From contig NZ_FNYH01000005.1 in NCBI RefSeq assembly GCF_900108915.1, positions 1-64,000 on the forward strand: a stretch of DNA of 64,000 nt. The letters run 5' to 3'. This DNA comes from Allopseudospirillum japonicum. GTDB taxonomy: Bacteria; Pseudomonadota; Gammaproteobacteria; Pseudomonadales; Halomonadaceae. Below the pieces are notes generated by a model that did no database searches, had not been told where the DNA came from, and was given only the letters and a program-made list of their open reading frames with translations. A program made the position numbers and the translations under genes. This document shows positions 50,284 to 58,769 of this stretch, in pieces; the stretch's first letter is position 1; the number at the start of each line of letters is the position of its first letter.

Positions 50284-50302
50284 GGGGTAGCCTAGCTACC
50301 CC
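50284..50302. terminator. Bidirectional hairpin between hpt and apt
   Basis: GGGGTAGC / GCTACCCC with a CTA loop, between two convergent genes. There is no strong T-run on either side; probable weak bidirectional terminator. Confidence 0.55.
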
Positions 50303-50314
50303 AATGAACCTGCT

Positions 50315-50860
50315 TTATTCGCTTTCGTTAAAAGCGCACACACCAAAAACAGGCACTTTTGCCGCGGCTAATTTTTCCCGACCCCCTAATTCGCTTAGCT
50401 CAACTAAGACGGCAGCTTCCACAACTTGTGCACCAAGTGCTTGAATTAATTCAATCCCTGCAAGCAAAGTCCCCCCTGTTGCTAACAGATCATCAATTAA
50501 CAGGACTTTGGCCCCTGCAGCAAAAGCATCTGTGTGCAACTCAACTTCTGCTTGGCCATACTCTAGGTTGTACGCTGATTTCACTGTGCTAAAAGGTAAT
50601 TTGCCGCTTTTGCGTACAGGCACAAAGCTGACCCCTAAAGCATAGGCGAGGGGGGCACCGATAATAAATCCACGTGCATCTACAGCAGCAACAGCATCCA
50701 AGTGCATACTCTGATAACGGTGTACGAGCAAATCAATCAGTTTGCGAAATTGGCTAGGGTTTTGTAAAAGTGGGGTAATATCACGGAAATTCACCCCTGT
50801 TTTGGGCCAATCACGTACAGTACGGATTTGCTGTTTTAAGTCTTGACTGTAAGGATGCAT
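50315..50860 (-). CDS. apt: Adenine phosphoribosyltransferase
   Basis: 181 residues. Adenine + PRPP to AMP. Conserved [36 protein letters not shown] and the PRPP motif [20 protein letters not shown]. It starts 6 bp after the stop of the NCS2 permease, so the two form one transcript: import of the base and its phosphoribosylation. Confidence 0.97.
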   Translation of the reverse strand: MHPYSQDLKQQIRTVRDWPKTGVNFRDITPLLQNPSQFRKLIDLLVHRYQSMHLDAVAAVDARGFIIGAPLAYALGVSFVPVRKSGKLPFSTVKSAYNLEYGQAEVELHTDAFAAGAKVLLIDDLLATGGTLLAGIELIQALGAQVVEAAVLVELSELGGREKLAAAKVPVFGVCAFNESE

Positions 50861-50866
50861 CTGAGG

Positions 50867-52165
50867 TTACTCTCCTTGCATAAGGACAAACTTAGCTACA
50901 AATAATAAGGCTAGAAAAAGAACGCTCAGGCTGACTTCTTCGCGACGTCCACTCAGTAGTTTAATCACGGCATAGGTGATAAAGCCTAGCGCAATCCCAT
51001 TGGCAATCGAAAAAGTAAGCGGCATTGCCAGTGCAGCCACAAGGACTGGTGCTGCTTCGGTAATATCTTCCCATTCAATATGCGCTAGACTGCCTGCCAT
51101 TAACACAGCGACATATAAAAGCGCGCCGGCAGTTGCGTAAGCTGGTACAGAACCTGCCAAAGGCGCGAAAAATAAGCTGATCAAAAATAAACCTGCAACG
51201 ACAACCGCGGTCAGGCCGGTACGTCCACCACTGGCAATCCCTGAGGCGCTTTCAATATAACTGGTGGTGGTCGAGGTACCAAGTAAAGCACCAGCCATCG
51301 TTGCGCCACTATCAGCCATTAAGGCACGGCCTAGATTAGGCAATTTGCCTTCTTTATCGAGTAGGCGTCCGCGCTGGGCTACGCCCACCAGGGTGCCTGA
51401 GGTATCAAACAAATCTACGAATAAAAAGGCAAACACGACGCTAATCATGCCCACATCAAAAAGGCCGCTAAAATCAAGCTGCAAAAGTGTTGGCATCAAA
51501 CTCGGGGGGGCGGAAATAATCCCGTTAAATTCTTGATGGCCAAACAGGATAGCGAGCAAGCTGACACCCAAAATACCTATCATAACTGCACCGATCACTT
51601 GGCGATAAGCTAAGGCGGCAATGGTGAAAAAACCTAATAAAGTATAAAGCGCAGAAGGTTGGGTTAAATCGCCTAGAGTGACTAAAGTAGCTGGATTATC
51701 GACAACAATGCCGGCATTTTTGAGCGCAATAAGGGCCATAAACAGGCCGATACCTGCCGCAATCCCTAGACGTAAAGAAAGTGGGATGCTGTTAATAATC
51801 CACTCACGAATTTTAAAAATACTCAGTAGGAAAAAGATAAAACCAGAGAGGAAGACGGCGCCTAAAGCGGTTTGCCAAGTATGGCCCATTTGTAGCACGA
51901 CCGTATAAGTAAAAAAGGCATTTAAACCCATACCAGGTGCGAGTGCGATGGGGTAGTTTGCCCAAAGCCCCATAATTAAAGAGCCAATGGCGGCGGCTAA
52001 ACAAGTGGCTACAAACACAGCGCCTTTATCCATCCCAGTGGCTTCTAGAATGGACGGATTGACAAAGATGATATACGCCATCGTTAAAAAGGTCGTAATA
52101 CCAGCAATGACTTCTGTGCGCACATCGGTTTGATGGGCTTTGAGTTTAAATAAGGATTCCAACAT
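50867..52165 (-). CDS. NCS2 family purine permease
   Basis: 432 residues, ~12-14 TM helices. The N-terminal TEVIAGITTFLTMAYIIFVNPSILEATGMDKGAVFVATCLAAAIGSLIMGLWANYPIALAPGMGLNAFF is the AzgA-like (adenine/guanine/hypoxanthine) NCS2 signature, and FLFVDLFDTSGTLVGVAQRGRLLD the substrate-site region. Proton-coupled import of purine bases. Upstream of apt in the same operon. I saw no purine riboswitch aptamer in its leader. Confidence 0.93.
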   Translation of the reverse strand: MLESLFKLKAHQTDVRTEVIAGITTFLTMAYIIFVNPSILEATGMDKGAVFVATCLAAAIGSLIMGLWANYPIALAPGMGLNAFFTYTVVLQMGHTWQTALGAVFLSGFIFFLLSIFKIREWIINSIPLSLRLGIAAGIGLFMALIALKNAGIVVDNPATLVTLGDLTQPSALYTLLGFFTIAALAYRQVIGAVMIGILGVSLLAILFGHQEFNGIISAPPSLMPTLLQLDFSGLFDVGMISVVFAFLFVDLFDTSGTLVGVAQRGRLLDKEGKLPNLGRALMADSGATMAGALLGTSTTTSYIESASGIASGGRTGLTAVVVAGLFLISLFFAPLAGSVPAYATAGALLYVAVLMAGSLAHIEWEDITEAAPVLVAALAMPLTFSIANGIALGFITYAVIKLLSGRREEVSLSVLFLALLFVAKFVLMQGE

Positions 52166-52506
52166 AGGAGGGTGTCTCCAGTCATCAGTTAAGCCAGCAT
52201 AAGGCTGCCGTTGGATAGGTTGGCTTGCTTGGGTAAAGCAAGATAACGCACATTAAGGCCGCTTGCTTTGGGCAAGGTCAGAAAAGGTGCTTATGCTAGC
52301 GAAAAGCCTTGCCGGATGCGAGTCTTTGGTGTCAACAAATAAGCAAAAAAAGTGCCTAAAAGGAAGGATCTACACAAGCTACCTTGGGAGAGATTTGGTC
52401 TGAGTGAGCATAAGGTTTGCCAGTATGGTGAATATGTTCCTTTAACTGTACAAGTTGATGTGGTGAGCTTATACTTGTTCTATTTAACGTACATGTAGAG
52501 GCTCCT
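52166..52506. other. Gap between the permease gene and the toxin-antitoxin island
   Basis: 341 bp. The right part holds the yefM promoter/operator (below). The left part has no clear gene; a few short inverted segments such as GGCTTGCTT/AAGCAAG near 52233-52250 could belong to the permease leader. This is the left boundary of the accessory island. Confidence 0.5.
52447..52475 (+). promoter_or_regulatory. yefM-yoeB promoter with operator-like TGTACA
   Basis: TGTACA (52447-52452) serves as the -35 region, 17 bp from TATACT (52470-52475). TGTACA is the core hexamer bound by YefM-YoeB in E. coli. A second element, TACATGTA (52490-52497), lies between the -10 and the start codon. Confidence 0.6.
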
Positions 52507-52761
52507 ATGAGAATTGTATCTTTTACAGAAGCTAGAAATAGTTTAAAAGCCGTCTTGGATGGCGTTGTGAATGACGCAGACACAACTGTCATCACGCGAC
52601 GTGATGCGGAAGATGCCGTGGTTATGTCGCTGGATTATTACAATAGTCTAATGGAAACCGTGCATTTGCTTCGCTCTCCAGCGAACGCTGAACATCTCAG
52701 CCGTTCAATTGCCCAGTTTAAAGCGGGAAAAGTTACCCAAAGAGATCTAATTGATGCGTAG
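52507..52761 (+). CDS. yefM: YefM family antitoxin
   Basis: 84 residues. The Phd/YefM fold: MRIVSFTEARNSLKAVLDGVVNDADTTVITRRDAEDAVVMSLDYYNSLMETVHLL matches E. coli YefM nearly along its length. Binds its promoter and neutralises YoeB through the C-terminal region. RBS GAGG. Overlaps yoeB. Confidence 0.96.
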   Translation: MRIVSFTEARNSLKAVLDGVVNDADTTVITRRDAEDAVVMSLDYYNSLMETVHLLRSPANAEHLSRSIAQFKAGKVTQRDLIDA

Positions 52762-53017
52762 TTCTTTACTATCATGGACAGATGAGTCTTGGGATGACTA
52801 TTTGTACTGGCACACACAAGATAAAAAAACACTTAAGCGTATCAATAAAATCATCAAGGATGTCAAGCGTTCACCGTTTGAAGGCATTGGTAAACCAGAA
52901 CCTCTAAAGGAAAGTCTGTCTGGTTTTTGGTCTCGACGGATCGATGATACCAATAGACTGATTTATATTGTTGATGATAATGCGATAACGGTTATTTCGT
53001 GTCGCTATCATTACTAA
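52754..53017 (+). CDS. yoeB: YoeB family ribosome-dependent mRNA endonuclease toxin
   Basis: 87 residues from ATG 52754, which overlaps the yefM stop. Type II toxin that cleaves mRNA in the ribosomal A site. The catalytic pattern is complete: Glu in KPEPLKESLSGFWSRRI, Arg in DDTNRLIYIV, His83-equivalent in SCRYHY at the C-terminus. It should be active. Confidence 0.95.
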   Translation: MRSSLLSWTDESWDDYLYWHTQDKKTLKRINKIIKDVKRSPFEGIGKPEPLKESLSGFWSRRIDDTNRLIYIVDDNAITVISCRYHY

Positions 53018-53026
53018 TGCGAGAAA

Positions 53027-53052
53027 CCCCGTCTTTTTAGGGCAGGGCGGGG
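53027..53052. repeat. Hairpin just after yoeB, IS200/IS605-end-like
   Basis: CCCCGTCTT / AGGGCGGGG (9 bp, with G-T pairs, loop TTTAGGGC) begins 9 bp after the yoeB stop, preceded by GAAA. This GAAACCCCGTC..GGGCGGGG form resembles the subterminal hairpin of IS200/IS605-type right ends. No transposase gene adjoins it here. It could instead be a yoeB terminator, though no T-run follows. Confidence 0.4.
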
Positions 53053-53154
53053 TAAAGAAGCAGCTAAATAAGAAAATGGACTTTCCTTTGTTGCAAAAAT
53101 ATTTAAATTAAGCTCCTAAAATTAGGTCTGATTTTAATACTTATGGGGTGTTTT

Positions 53155-53406
53155 ATGAGACAAATTTTAGCGAATTGCTCTGCAAGTATTTCAGAGCTAA
53201 AGAAGAACCCAACAGCTTTATTGAATGAGGCTAATGGCGCTGCAATTGCAATTTTAAACCACAACAAGCCAGCGGCTTACCTTGTGCCAGCAGAAACGTG
53301 CGAATATCTCATCGATATGCTTGATGATTATGAGCTTGCCCAAATTGTTGATAGCCGCCGCGCTGAGCTATCACAAGCTGTAGAAGTTAATATTGATGAC
53401 TTATAA
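53155..53406 (+). CDS. stbD: Phd/StbD family antitoxin (orphan)
   Basis: 83 residues from ATG 53155 (GGGG upstream; ATG at 53143 is in frame). The pattern MRQILANCSASISELKKNPTALLNEANGAAIAILNHNKPAAYLVPAETCEYLIDMLDDYELAQIVDSR is typical of StbD-type antitoxins that pair with a RelE-fold StbE toxin. The toxin start overlaps its stop codon but is truncated (next entry). A palindrome, CCTAAAATTAGG (53115-53126), upstream could be its operator. Confidence 0.92.
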   Translation: MRQILANCSASISELKKNPTALLNEANGAAIAILNHNKPAAYLVPAETCEYLIDMLDDYELAQIVDSRRAELSQAVEVNIDDL

Positions 53407-53464
53407 GCTAAAGTTTCTGCCGATCGCGCAAAAGGAATGGAGTAAGTTAGCAAAAACCGCGTAA
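53396..53464 (+). pseudogene. stbE: Truncated StbE/RelE toxin
   Basis: ATG 53396 overlaps the stbD stop region. The reading MTYKLKFLPIAQKEWSKLAKTA then stops (22 codons) matches the start of a StbE/RelE toxin, which is normally ~85-95 residues. Immediately after begins sequence of IS605 type. The toxin is therefore cut off and cannot be functional; its antitoxin is left alone. Small and easily missed by gene finders. Confidence 0.85.
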
Positions 53465-53727
53465 ACCCTCGCCCAATCGGGCGGGGATATCAGCGGATGA
53501 CTGCGAAGCCGTCATGGGTTGTTGTTCATGGAAAAGACGGGCATTATTTACAGCATGATCAAAGCCACAAAAGTACGTATCTACCCAACACCTGAACAGG
53601 CGGAATTTCTCAGCCGCCAGTTCGGTGCGACGCGGTTCGTGTACAACAAGGCGCTGCATATCATCAGCTCACAATACAAACGCCACGGCCTGAAACTCAA
53701 AGCCAAGAAAGACCTATTGATCGAAGC
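53465..53727 (+). mobile_element. tnpB: IS605-type left end with truncated tnpB
   Basis: After the toxin fragment comes a hairpin, CCTCGCCC/GGGCGGGG (53467-53486), a second stem ATGAC/GTCAT around 53497-53516, and then ATG 53555 with MIKATKVRIYPTPEQAEFLSRQFGATRFVYNKALHII, which is the N-terminus of IS605-family TnpB (RNA-guided nuclease of the TnpB/OrfB group). The homology stops near residue 58; no RuvC motifs or right end follow. The element is a non-autonomous remnant. Confidence 0.75.
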
Positions 53728-54129
53728 CATCCTTATTGCTTTAAAACAAGTCTTGAGTTTAGAGTTGTTGCTGGAATTGTTATGGGGCCGAATCCTGAGC
53801 GGTCTGAAAATATTAGGGTTAAAATACCACTCCCGTCCAAAAATCTGAATGAGTCTAGGGTTGAACCAGTTATATCAAAGTTGGCGATAATCGAACAGTT
53901 TGAGTTGTTTAAAGAGTTTTTAATAACATTTGATGGTCCTTATAACAAAAAAAGGTGTGGTGCTTGGGAAGGTCGAGTCGAAGAAACTGTCCTTGATACA
54001 TTGAAGAAGCTCACCAATAGAAGAGATGAGCTTACTCACGATTCTGATCATAAGCTCATCTTCGATGAAAGAGGCAGTGGAATATTTTTGTTGCTTGCGC
54101 CAGATTGTGCCAAATCTATACAAAGCTGA
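53728..54129 (+). pseudogene. 5'-truncated gene with HEPN-like motif
   Basis: Reading frame 1 is open from the tnpB breakpoint to the TGA at 54127-54129 (about 134 codons; the first internal ATG is at 53782). The C-terminal half includes LKKLTNRRDELTHDSDH, where R-x4-H has the form of a HEPN-domain catalytic motif. The upstream part starts inside tnpB without an initiation signal, so it looks like the 3' end of a gene that was joined to the IS. Function is unknown; HEPN is suggestive only. Some RBS-less in-frame starts exist. Confidence 0.5.
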
Positions 54130-54181
54130 TTAACTAATGAATAAAATGTTAGCTGTCATCAATAAACAAAGTTTGCCTAAC

Positions 54182-54207
54182 GAGTAAAAAGGGTATAATT
54201 TTTACTC
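54182..54207 (+). promoter_or_regulatory. brnTA promoter-operator
   Basis: GAGTAAAAA / TTTTTACTC is a perfect 9-bp inverted repeat (spacer 8 nt) that encloses the -10 box TATAAT (54194-54199). It ends directly at the brnT ATG (54208). Antitoxin BrnA is known to repress its own operon. The start site is predicted within a couple of bases of the ATG, so the transcript may be leaderless. Confidence 0.7.
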
Positions 54208-54474
54208 ATGATTAAATTTGAGTTTGATGAAAACAAAAGCAGAAGTAATCTCGAAAAGCACGGCATTGATTTTCATACAGCTCAAGGGCTGTGGAATGAT
54301 TCAGATCTTATCGAGATCCCTGCTAACACGAGTGATGAACCAAGATATTTAGTTGTCGGCTTACTAAACGGCAAGCATTGGTCAGGAGTAATTACCTACC
54401 GAGGCGCGAATATCAGAATCATCTCGGTTCGGCGTTCACGGAAAGCGGAGGTAAGTCTTTATGAAAGCGCATGA
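54208..54474 (+). CDS. brnT: BrnT family toxin
   Basis: 88 residues. RelE-fold BrnT ribonuclease: FEFDENKSRSNLEKHGIDFHTAQGLWNDSDLIEIPA and YRGANIRIISVRRSRKAEVSLYE are typical. As usual for this system, the toxin precedes the antitoxin. Start ATG directly follows the operator repeat; the nearest GGG is 14 bp away. brnA overlaps its last 14 bp. Confidence 0.93.
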   Translation: MIKFEFDENKSRSNLEKHGIDFHTAQGLWNDSDLIEIPANTSDEPRYLVVGLLNGKHWSGVITYRGANIRIISVRRSRKAEVSLYESA

Positions 54475-54706
54475 ATTTGATGCCAAGTTTGAAAGTGACG
54501 ACGATGATATCGTAATGGACTTGGATTTATCGCAAGCCAAAAGACCGATGCATAAGCAAAAACGAGTCAATGTAGATTTTCCAGTATGGATGCTTGAGTC
54601 CTTGGACAGAGAAGCGAGTCGCATTGGTGTAACACGTCAATCAATCATTAAAATCTGGTTGGCAGAAAGGTTGGAGAGCGTGTCTCATCATGCAAGTGTG
54701 AGATAA
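54461..54706 (+). CDS. brnA: BrnA family antitoxin
   Basis: 81 residues. An acidic N-terminal part (DAKFESDDDDIVMDLDLSQAKRP) and a ribbon-helix-helix (RVNVDFPVWMLESLDREASRIGVTRQSIIKIWLAERLE) that binds DNA. Neutralises BrnT and represses the operon. RBS GGAGG inside brnT. Overlap of 14 bp implies translational coupling. Confidence 0.94.
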   Translation: MKAHEFDAKFESDDDDIVMDLDLSQAKRPMHKQKRVNVDFPVWMLESLDREASRIGVTRQSIIKIWLAERLESVSHHASVR

Positions 54707-54911
54707 ACGACTAACAAAGCATTTAAAAAATCGCCCTCCGGCCTTAAATTGAATCGAGAATGACTCAAGCCTTTTAGAAATGCCATGTGTTTCACTTTTA
54801 GCGAGTCATATTCCTACGCAGATAAAGTCAGGAAGGCAATTTTTGGAGTTATTCGTCGATACGTATTTAGTAAGCGCGCTTAATCCGAAGGGTATTGTTT
54901 TTTTATGGTCT

Positions 54912-54940
54912 TACAAAAAACGCCTCTTTAAGAGGCGTTA
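54912..54940 (-). terminator. Terminator downstream of ribE
   Basis: AACGCCTCTT / AAGAGGCGTT on the minus strand, followed by TTTTTTG: intrinsic terminator of the ribE transcript. The preceding 54707-54911 shows no gene and separates it from the island. Confidence 0.85.
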
Positions 54941-54960
54941 AGCGGGCAGGAATCTATCAA

Positions 54961-55596
54961 TCAAGTTGTTAAAGACGCCTGCTGCTGCAAAAAGCGTTTT
55001 ACTGTATCGACAATCGCCTGTGTTTGTGGGTCTACCTCAATATTGACTAAATCTTGTACCTGTCTTTGGCCAATTAAAGTACGCTCTAGGGTTTCTGGAA
55101 TTAGATTAACGCAAAACTCTACCCCAGTCGGGCTTTGAGCACGTAAAGCCCCCACAGTCAAACTAATGCCATCAACACCAATATAGCCTTTGGTAAAAAT
55201 ATACTCATGCCAAGGCGCAGGAACCTGCATCCAAACTTGGCAGTTATTTGGGCTATGCAAAATTTCAACGACAGGGGCGCATACTTGAATATGCCCAGAC
55301 ATCGCATGTCCGCCAATATCTTCACCAAAACGTGCGGCACGCTCCAAGTTCACTTGGTCCCCCACTTGCAAAGCCCCTAAGTTAGTGACCTTCAGGGTTT
55401 CTTGCATCAGATCAAAGTCAACCTGATCACTTTCAATATGGGTAACGGTTAAACAACAGCCGTTGTGGGCTACAGAGGCACCTAAAGTCAGCCCAGCGAG
55501 CATAGATGCAGGTAAACGCACACGATGGGTACGTAACTGCTCTTTTTCCTCAATGGCAAGGATCTCACCAACACCTTGCACAATACCGGTAAACAT
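54961..55596 (-). CDS. ribE: Riboflavin synthase alpha chain
   Basis: 211 residues. Two lumazine-binding repeats: MFTGIVQGVGEILAIEE..SVAHNGCCLTVTHIE and a second starting at GHIQVCAPV..IGVDGISLTV. Dismutates two 6,7-dimethyl-8-ribityllumazine to riboflavin. No FMN riboswitch is visible upstream. Starts 11 bp after the stop of the DsbA-like gene, so probably cotranscribed. Confidence 0.96.
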   Translation of the reverse strand: MFTGIVQGVGEILAIEEKEQLRTHRVRLPASMLAGLTLGASVAHNGCCLTVTHIESDQVDFDLMQETLKVTNLGALQVGDQVNLERAARFGEDIGGHAMSGHIQVCAPVVEILHSPNNCQVWMQVPAPWHEYIFTKGYIGVDGISLTVGALRAQSPTGVEFCVNLIPETLERTLIGQRQVQDLVNIEVDPQTQAIVDTVKRFLQQQASLTT

Positions 55597-55607
55597 AAAG
55601 GCTTCTC

Positions 55608-56189
55608 CTAGGTGGGCTGCGCGGTTAAATAATGTTTGAGCTGTGCAAGACGATCACAGCCAAAAAAGAGTTGCCCATCATCACATAAGAAGCTGGGCGC
55701 ACCAAACACACCTTTATCTGCAGCTTCTTGGGTAAATTGGCTCACGCGTGCTTTGATGGCTTCCTGTGCAATCGCTGCACGAATATCTGTGCCTAAAACC
55801 TCGTTAAGCACCTCTACTTGGGTAATATCCAAGCCTTCACCCCAGTAGGCCTCAAATAAAGCGAGGCTTTTTTCTGCCCATAAGGCTTCGGGAAAACTCA
55901 CAATCGCGCGCAACGCTTGAATGGTGTTAATAGGAAAACGGTTTGGCAATACTAAAGGCACTTGAAATTCGTGGGCCATGCGAGGCAAATCTTGCTCAAA
56001 AATATAGCGGCGTTTGGCTTCTTGGGTGACAGGTGGGCTAGCTTCAATCAGCTTAAACAGACCGCCAAGTAAAATAGGTCGCCAGACAAACTCGCAAGCG
56101 ACTTCCTGTGCAAGTGTCTCTACCTGTGTTGCTGCAAGATAACTGTAAGGGCTAACGATGTCGTAGTAAAACTCCACTCGTGGTGCCAT
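55608..56189 (-). CDS. DsbA-family / 2-hydroxychromene-2-carboxylate isomerase-like protein
   Basis: 193 residues from ATG 56189 with GGAG upstream; an ATG at 56204 is in frame. Thioredoxin-fold protein of the HCCA isomerase/GST-kappa group: FYYDIVSPYSYLAATQVETLA at the N-terminus (Ser in place of a CxxC), FPINTIQALRAI and GVFGAPSFLCDDGQLFFGCDRL at the C-terminus. In naphthalene pathways HCCA isomerase uses glutathione; here no other naphthalene gene is present, so the reaction is uncertain. Located ahead of ribE. Confidence 0.8.
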   Translation of the reverse strand: MAPRVEFYYDIVSPYSYLAATQVETLAQEVACEFVWRPILLGGLFKLIEASPPVTQEAKRRYIFEQDLPRMAHEFQVPLVLPNRFPINTIQALRAIVSFPEALWAEKSLALFEAYWGEGLDITQVEVLNEVLGTDIRAAIAQEAIKARVSQFTQEAADKGVFGAPSFLCDDGQLFFGCDRLAQLKHYLTAQPT

Positions 56190-56288
56190 AAGTGCTTGCT
56201 CCATCCGCTAATCGATATAAATTGGGCCTGCTCCTTTTTGGCACATTTTACCTGTAGAATGCAAGCCCTAGCCACTGAAACCAAGCGG

Positions 56289-57917
56289 TTAGACTCTAAA
56301 TTTTTGCACGCTTTGTAGTAGGCGATTGGCAAGTTGAGAGAGCTCCTGACTGGCGGCGACGTTTTGTTGAACGCCTGCAGCCGCTTGTTCCGCCGCTTGA
56401 GTAATTTGTGCAAAGTTTCGGTTAATCTCTTCAGCAACTGCTGACTGTTCTTCTGCTGCACTGGCAATTTGTGTATTCATGTTGTTAATTGAGGCCACCG
56501 AGGTATTAATCAGTTGTAAGGAGTCACCGGCACGCTGTGCTTGCTCAACGCTCGCGGCAGCTTGATTACGGCTGAGTTCCATCACTTTGACTGCACCTTG
56601 GGCGCTGGTTTGCATTTTTTCAATACGTTGTTGAATATCGCGCGTGGACTCTTGTGTGCGACTGGCAAGCCCGCGGACTTCATCAGCCACAACCGCAAAA
56701 CCGCGTCCGTGTTCGCCTGCACGTGCAGCTTCAATAGCTGCGTTCAGGGCGAGTAAGTTGGTTTGCTCGGCAATGGTTTCGATCACTTCTAACACGGTAC
56801 CAATTTGGGTACTGTCTTGTGATAAGGCATCAATAACTTTGGCAGCAGATTCAAGCTCTTGTGCTAAAGATTGAATCGAGGCTATCGTGCGTTTGACTTC
56901 TTGGTCACCTTTTAAAGTTTCCTCATCTGCAGCGCGTGCCACATTGGCCGCTTCTACGGTATGGCCGGCGACTTCTTGTACCGTGGCAGACATTTGGTTC
57001 ATCGCGGTGGCGCCCATTTCCGTCTGCTCGCGCTGACCTATCACTAGGGCTTGGTTGCGTTCTGCCGTGGCTTTCATATTGGCTGCAGATTCTGCCAAAG
57101 TATGGGCACTGGTGGTGACTTCTCGAATCATTTGCGCTAAATACTGAGTCGTGGTCGCCACAGCACCCATAATGCTATCTGGATAAGGCGTTTGTACTTG
57201 TGTACTTAAATCACCAGCCGCAACGCGACGAATCAAATCGGCAGCTTCTTCTGGTTCGCCACCTATGGTACGTGTGAGGCTAGAAACTAACTGATAACTC
57301 ACCAACACACTCACTAAAATAGCCAAAGCGGTCACAATCAGCATGAGGTTTTGAAAACCACTGGTTTCCTCGTGTACTTGGGTGACTTGTTGTTGGATTT
57401 GTGCTTCTTGATGGTCAATAAAGGTATTAATTGCATTTAACCAAGCAGTATAAGCGGGGGAAACTTGTTCCATCAGCAAACTTTGTGCTTGTTGGTGTTG
57501 TTCTTGTGCGAGTAAAGCCAAGGTTTGCTCGGTGAGCTTGAGGGTTTGTTGTTCAATTTTTTGGATCTGTTGCAGCAGGTTTTTTTCCTGCGTGCTAGCG
57601 CCTTTAGGCTGTGCAAACACCCGTGCCATACCTTGTGCCGCTTCTTGGTAGAAATCATCAAGTTGTTGAATATCTTGCAGGAAGACTTGGCGTTTTTGTG
57701 TTGAAGTCACTAAGACAGCATCACGAATTGCGATGGCACGATCATGCACACTGCCACGAAAGTTAATTGCAAATCTTTGTTTAACCGTATTTTCATCATT
57801 CACTTGGGTCAAGGTGTTGTCAATAAAACTAACTTTCACCACTCCAACACTGGTGACTGCGATCATAAAAGCGACAATCAGGCCGAAACCTAGATATAAG
57901 CGTTGTGCTAAGGTCAT
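56289..57917 (-). CDS. Methyl-accepting chemotaxis protein
   Basis: 542 residues from ATG 57917 (AAGGAG upstream). TM1 (~10-35), a periplasmic four-helix bundle domain (~40-190), TM2 (~195-215), HAMP, then a long cytoplasmic coiled coil with the signalling tip [35 protein letters not shown] that binds CheA/CheW. The ligand is unknown. It could be a substrate of the CheB at 32 kb. Confidence 0.95.
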   Translation of the reverse strand: MTLAQRLYLGFGLIVAFMIAVTSVGVVKVSFIDNTLTQVNDENTVKQRFAINFRGSVHDRAIAIRDAVLVTSTQKRQVFLQDIQQLDDFYQEAAQGMARVFAQPKGASTQEKNLLQQIQKIEQQTLKLTEQTLALLAQEQHQQAQSLLMEQVSPAYTAWLNAINTFIDHQEAQIQQQVTQVHEETSGFQNLMLIVTALAILVSVLVSYQLVSSLTRTIGGEPEEAADLIRRVAAGDLSTQVQTPYPDSIMGAVATTTQYLAQMIREVTTSAHTLAESAANMKATAERNQALVIGQREQTEMGATAMNQMSATVQEVAGHTVEAANVARAADEETLKGDQEVKRTIASIQSLAQELESAAKVIDALSQDSTQIGTVLEVIETIAEQTNLLALNAAIEAARAGEHGRGFAVVADEVRGLASRTQESTRDIQQRIEKMQTSAQGAVKVMELSRNQAAASVEQAQRAGDSLQLINTSVASINNMNTQIASAAEEQSAVAEEINRNFAQITQAAEQAAAGVQQNVAASQELSQLANRLLQSVQKFRV

Positions 57918-58001
57918 AGTGCACTCCTTGAGCCCTTGTACAAGATAAGGGCAGTAAGTAGACAAAAATTATACAAGGTTTGGCATCTAGGTTAGAAATG
58001 T

Positions 58002-58769
58002 TTATTGGCGCTGTGCATAGATAAGAAATTCTTGATTGCCATCACCACCTTGAATTGGACTAGGCATAAAATGTAGCACTTGCCAGCCTAAGTGCTGCAA
58101 ATGCAAAATGAGGCGTTGGCAAGCATTTTGTGCTGCTACCCTATCTTTCACGATGCCTTTTTTGCCTAATGCCGCCTTCCCGACTTCAAATTGGGGTTTG
58201 ATAAGAGAAAGCAAGCGTGAACCAGAACGTGTGACTGAGTGAAGTTCAGGAAAAATCAGGCTTTGTGAAATGAAGGAAACATCCATCACCACATCATCAA
58301 AAGCATCAACAGGAATACAGCCTAAAATCTTGCGAGCATCTTGACTAAGATAACGTGCGTTCATGCCTTCAAAGGTAGTGAGCTGGGCATGGCCTTGCAG
58401 CTTTTTAGCGAGTTGGCTGTGACCGACTTCTACCCCAACAACAAAGGCTGCACCTGCTTGCAGGGCACAATCAGTGAATCCACCGGTCGATTGCCCTATA
58501 TCGAGTACATAATGGCCTGTAAGGGATAAAGCTTGGGCCTCAAGAAGAGCCGCAAGCTTGTGTCCTGCACGGGAAACATATTGCTCTTGGGTAGGATCTG
58601 TTTGGAGGTGCAAAGGGGTTTCTAAGGCAAGTTTAAGGCTGTTTTTAGTGAGTGCTTGCGCTTGGCCTGCAACAAACACACGCCCTTGAGCAATCCAGTT
58701 TTGTGCTTGGGTACGTGATTCGGCAAGCCCTTGCTCGACCAATAAGCGATCAAGGCGTTGCATGGTCAT
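58002..58769 (-). CDS. tlyA: TlyA family rRNA 2'-O-methyltransferase
   Basis: 255 residues: S4 RNA-binding domain (RLDRLLVEQGLAESRTQAQNWIAQGRVFVAGQ), then an FtsJ-like methyltransferase fold with DIGQSTGGFTDCALQAGA and VGHSQLAK (SAM site). TlyA methylates 16S and 23S rRNA in mycobacteria; short homologues in proteobacteria are often annotated as hemolysin-like, but the methyltransferase function is supported by the domains. Overlaps the moeB end by 4 bp. Confidence 0.88.
   Translation of the reverse strand: MTMQRLDRLLVEQGLAESRTQAQNWIAQGRVFVAGQAQALTKNSLKLALETPLHLQTDPTQEQYVSRAGHKLAALLEAQALSLTGHYVLDIGQSTGGFTDCALQAGAAFVVGVEVGHSQLAKKLQGHAQLTTFEGMNARYLSQDARKILGCIPVDAFDDVVMDVSFISQSLIFPELHSVTRSGSRLLSLIKPQFEVGKAALGKKGIVKDRVAAQNACQRLILHLQHLGWQVLHFMPSPIQGGDGNQEFLIYAQRQ

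Noticed and set aside
55597-55607. FMN riboswitch for ribE or purine riboswitch for the NCS2-apt operon
   Set aside because: Neither the short gap before ribE nor the region before the permease shows the conserved aptamer segments.
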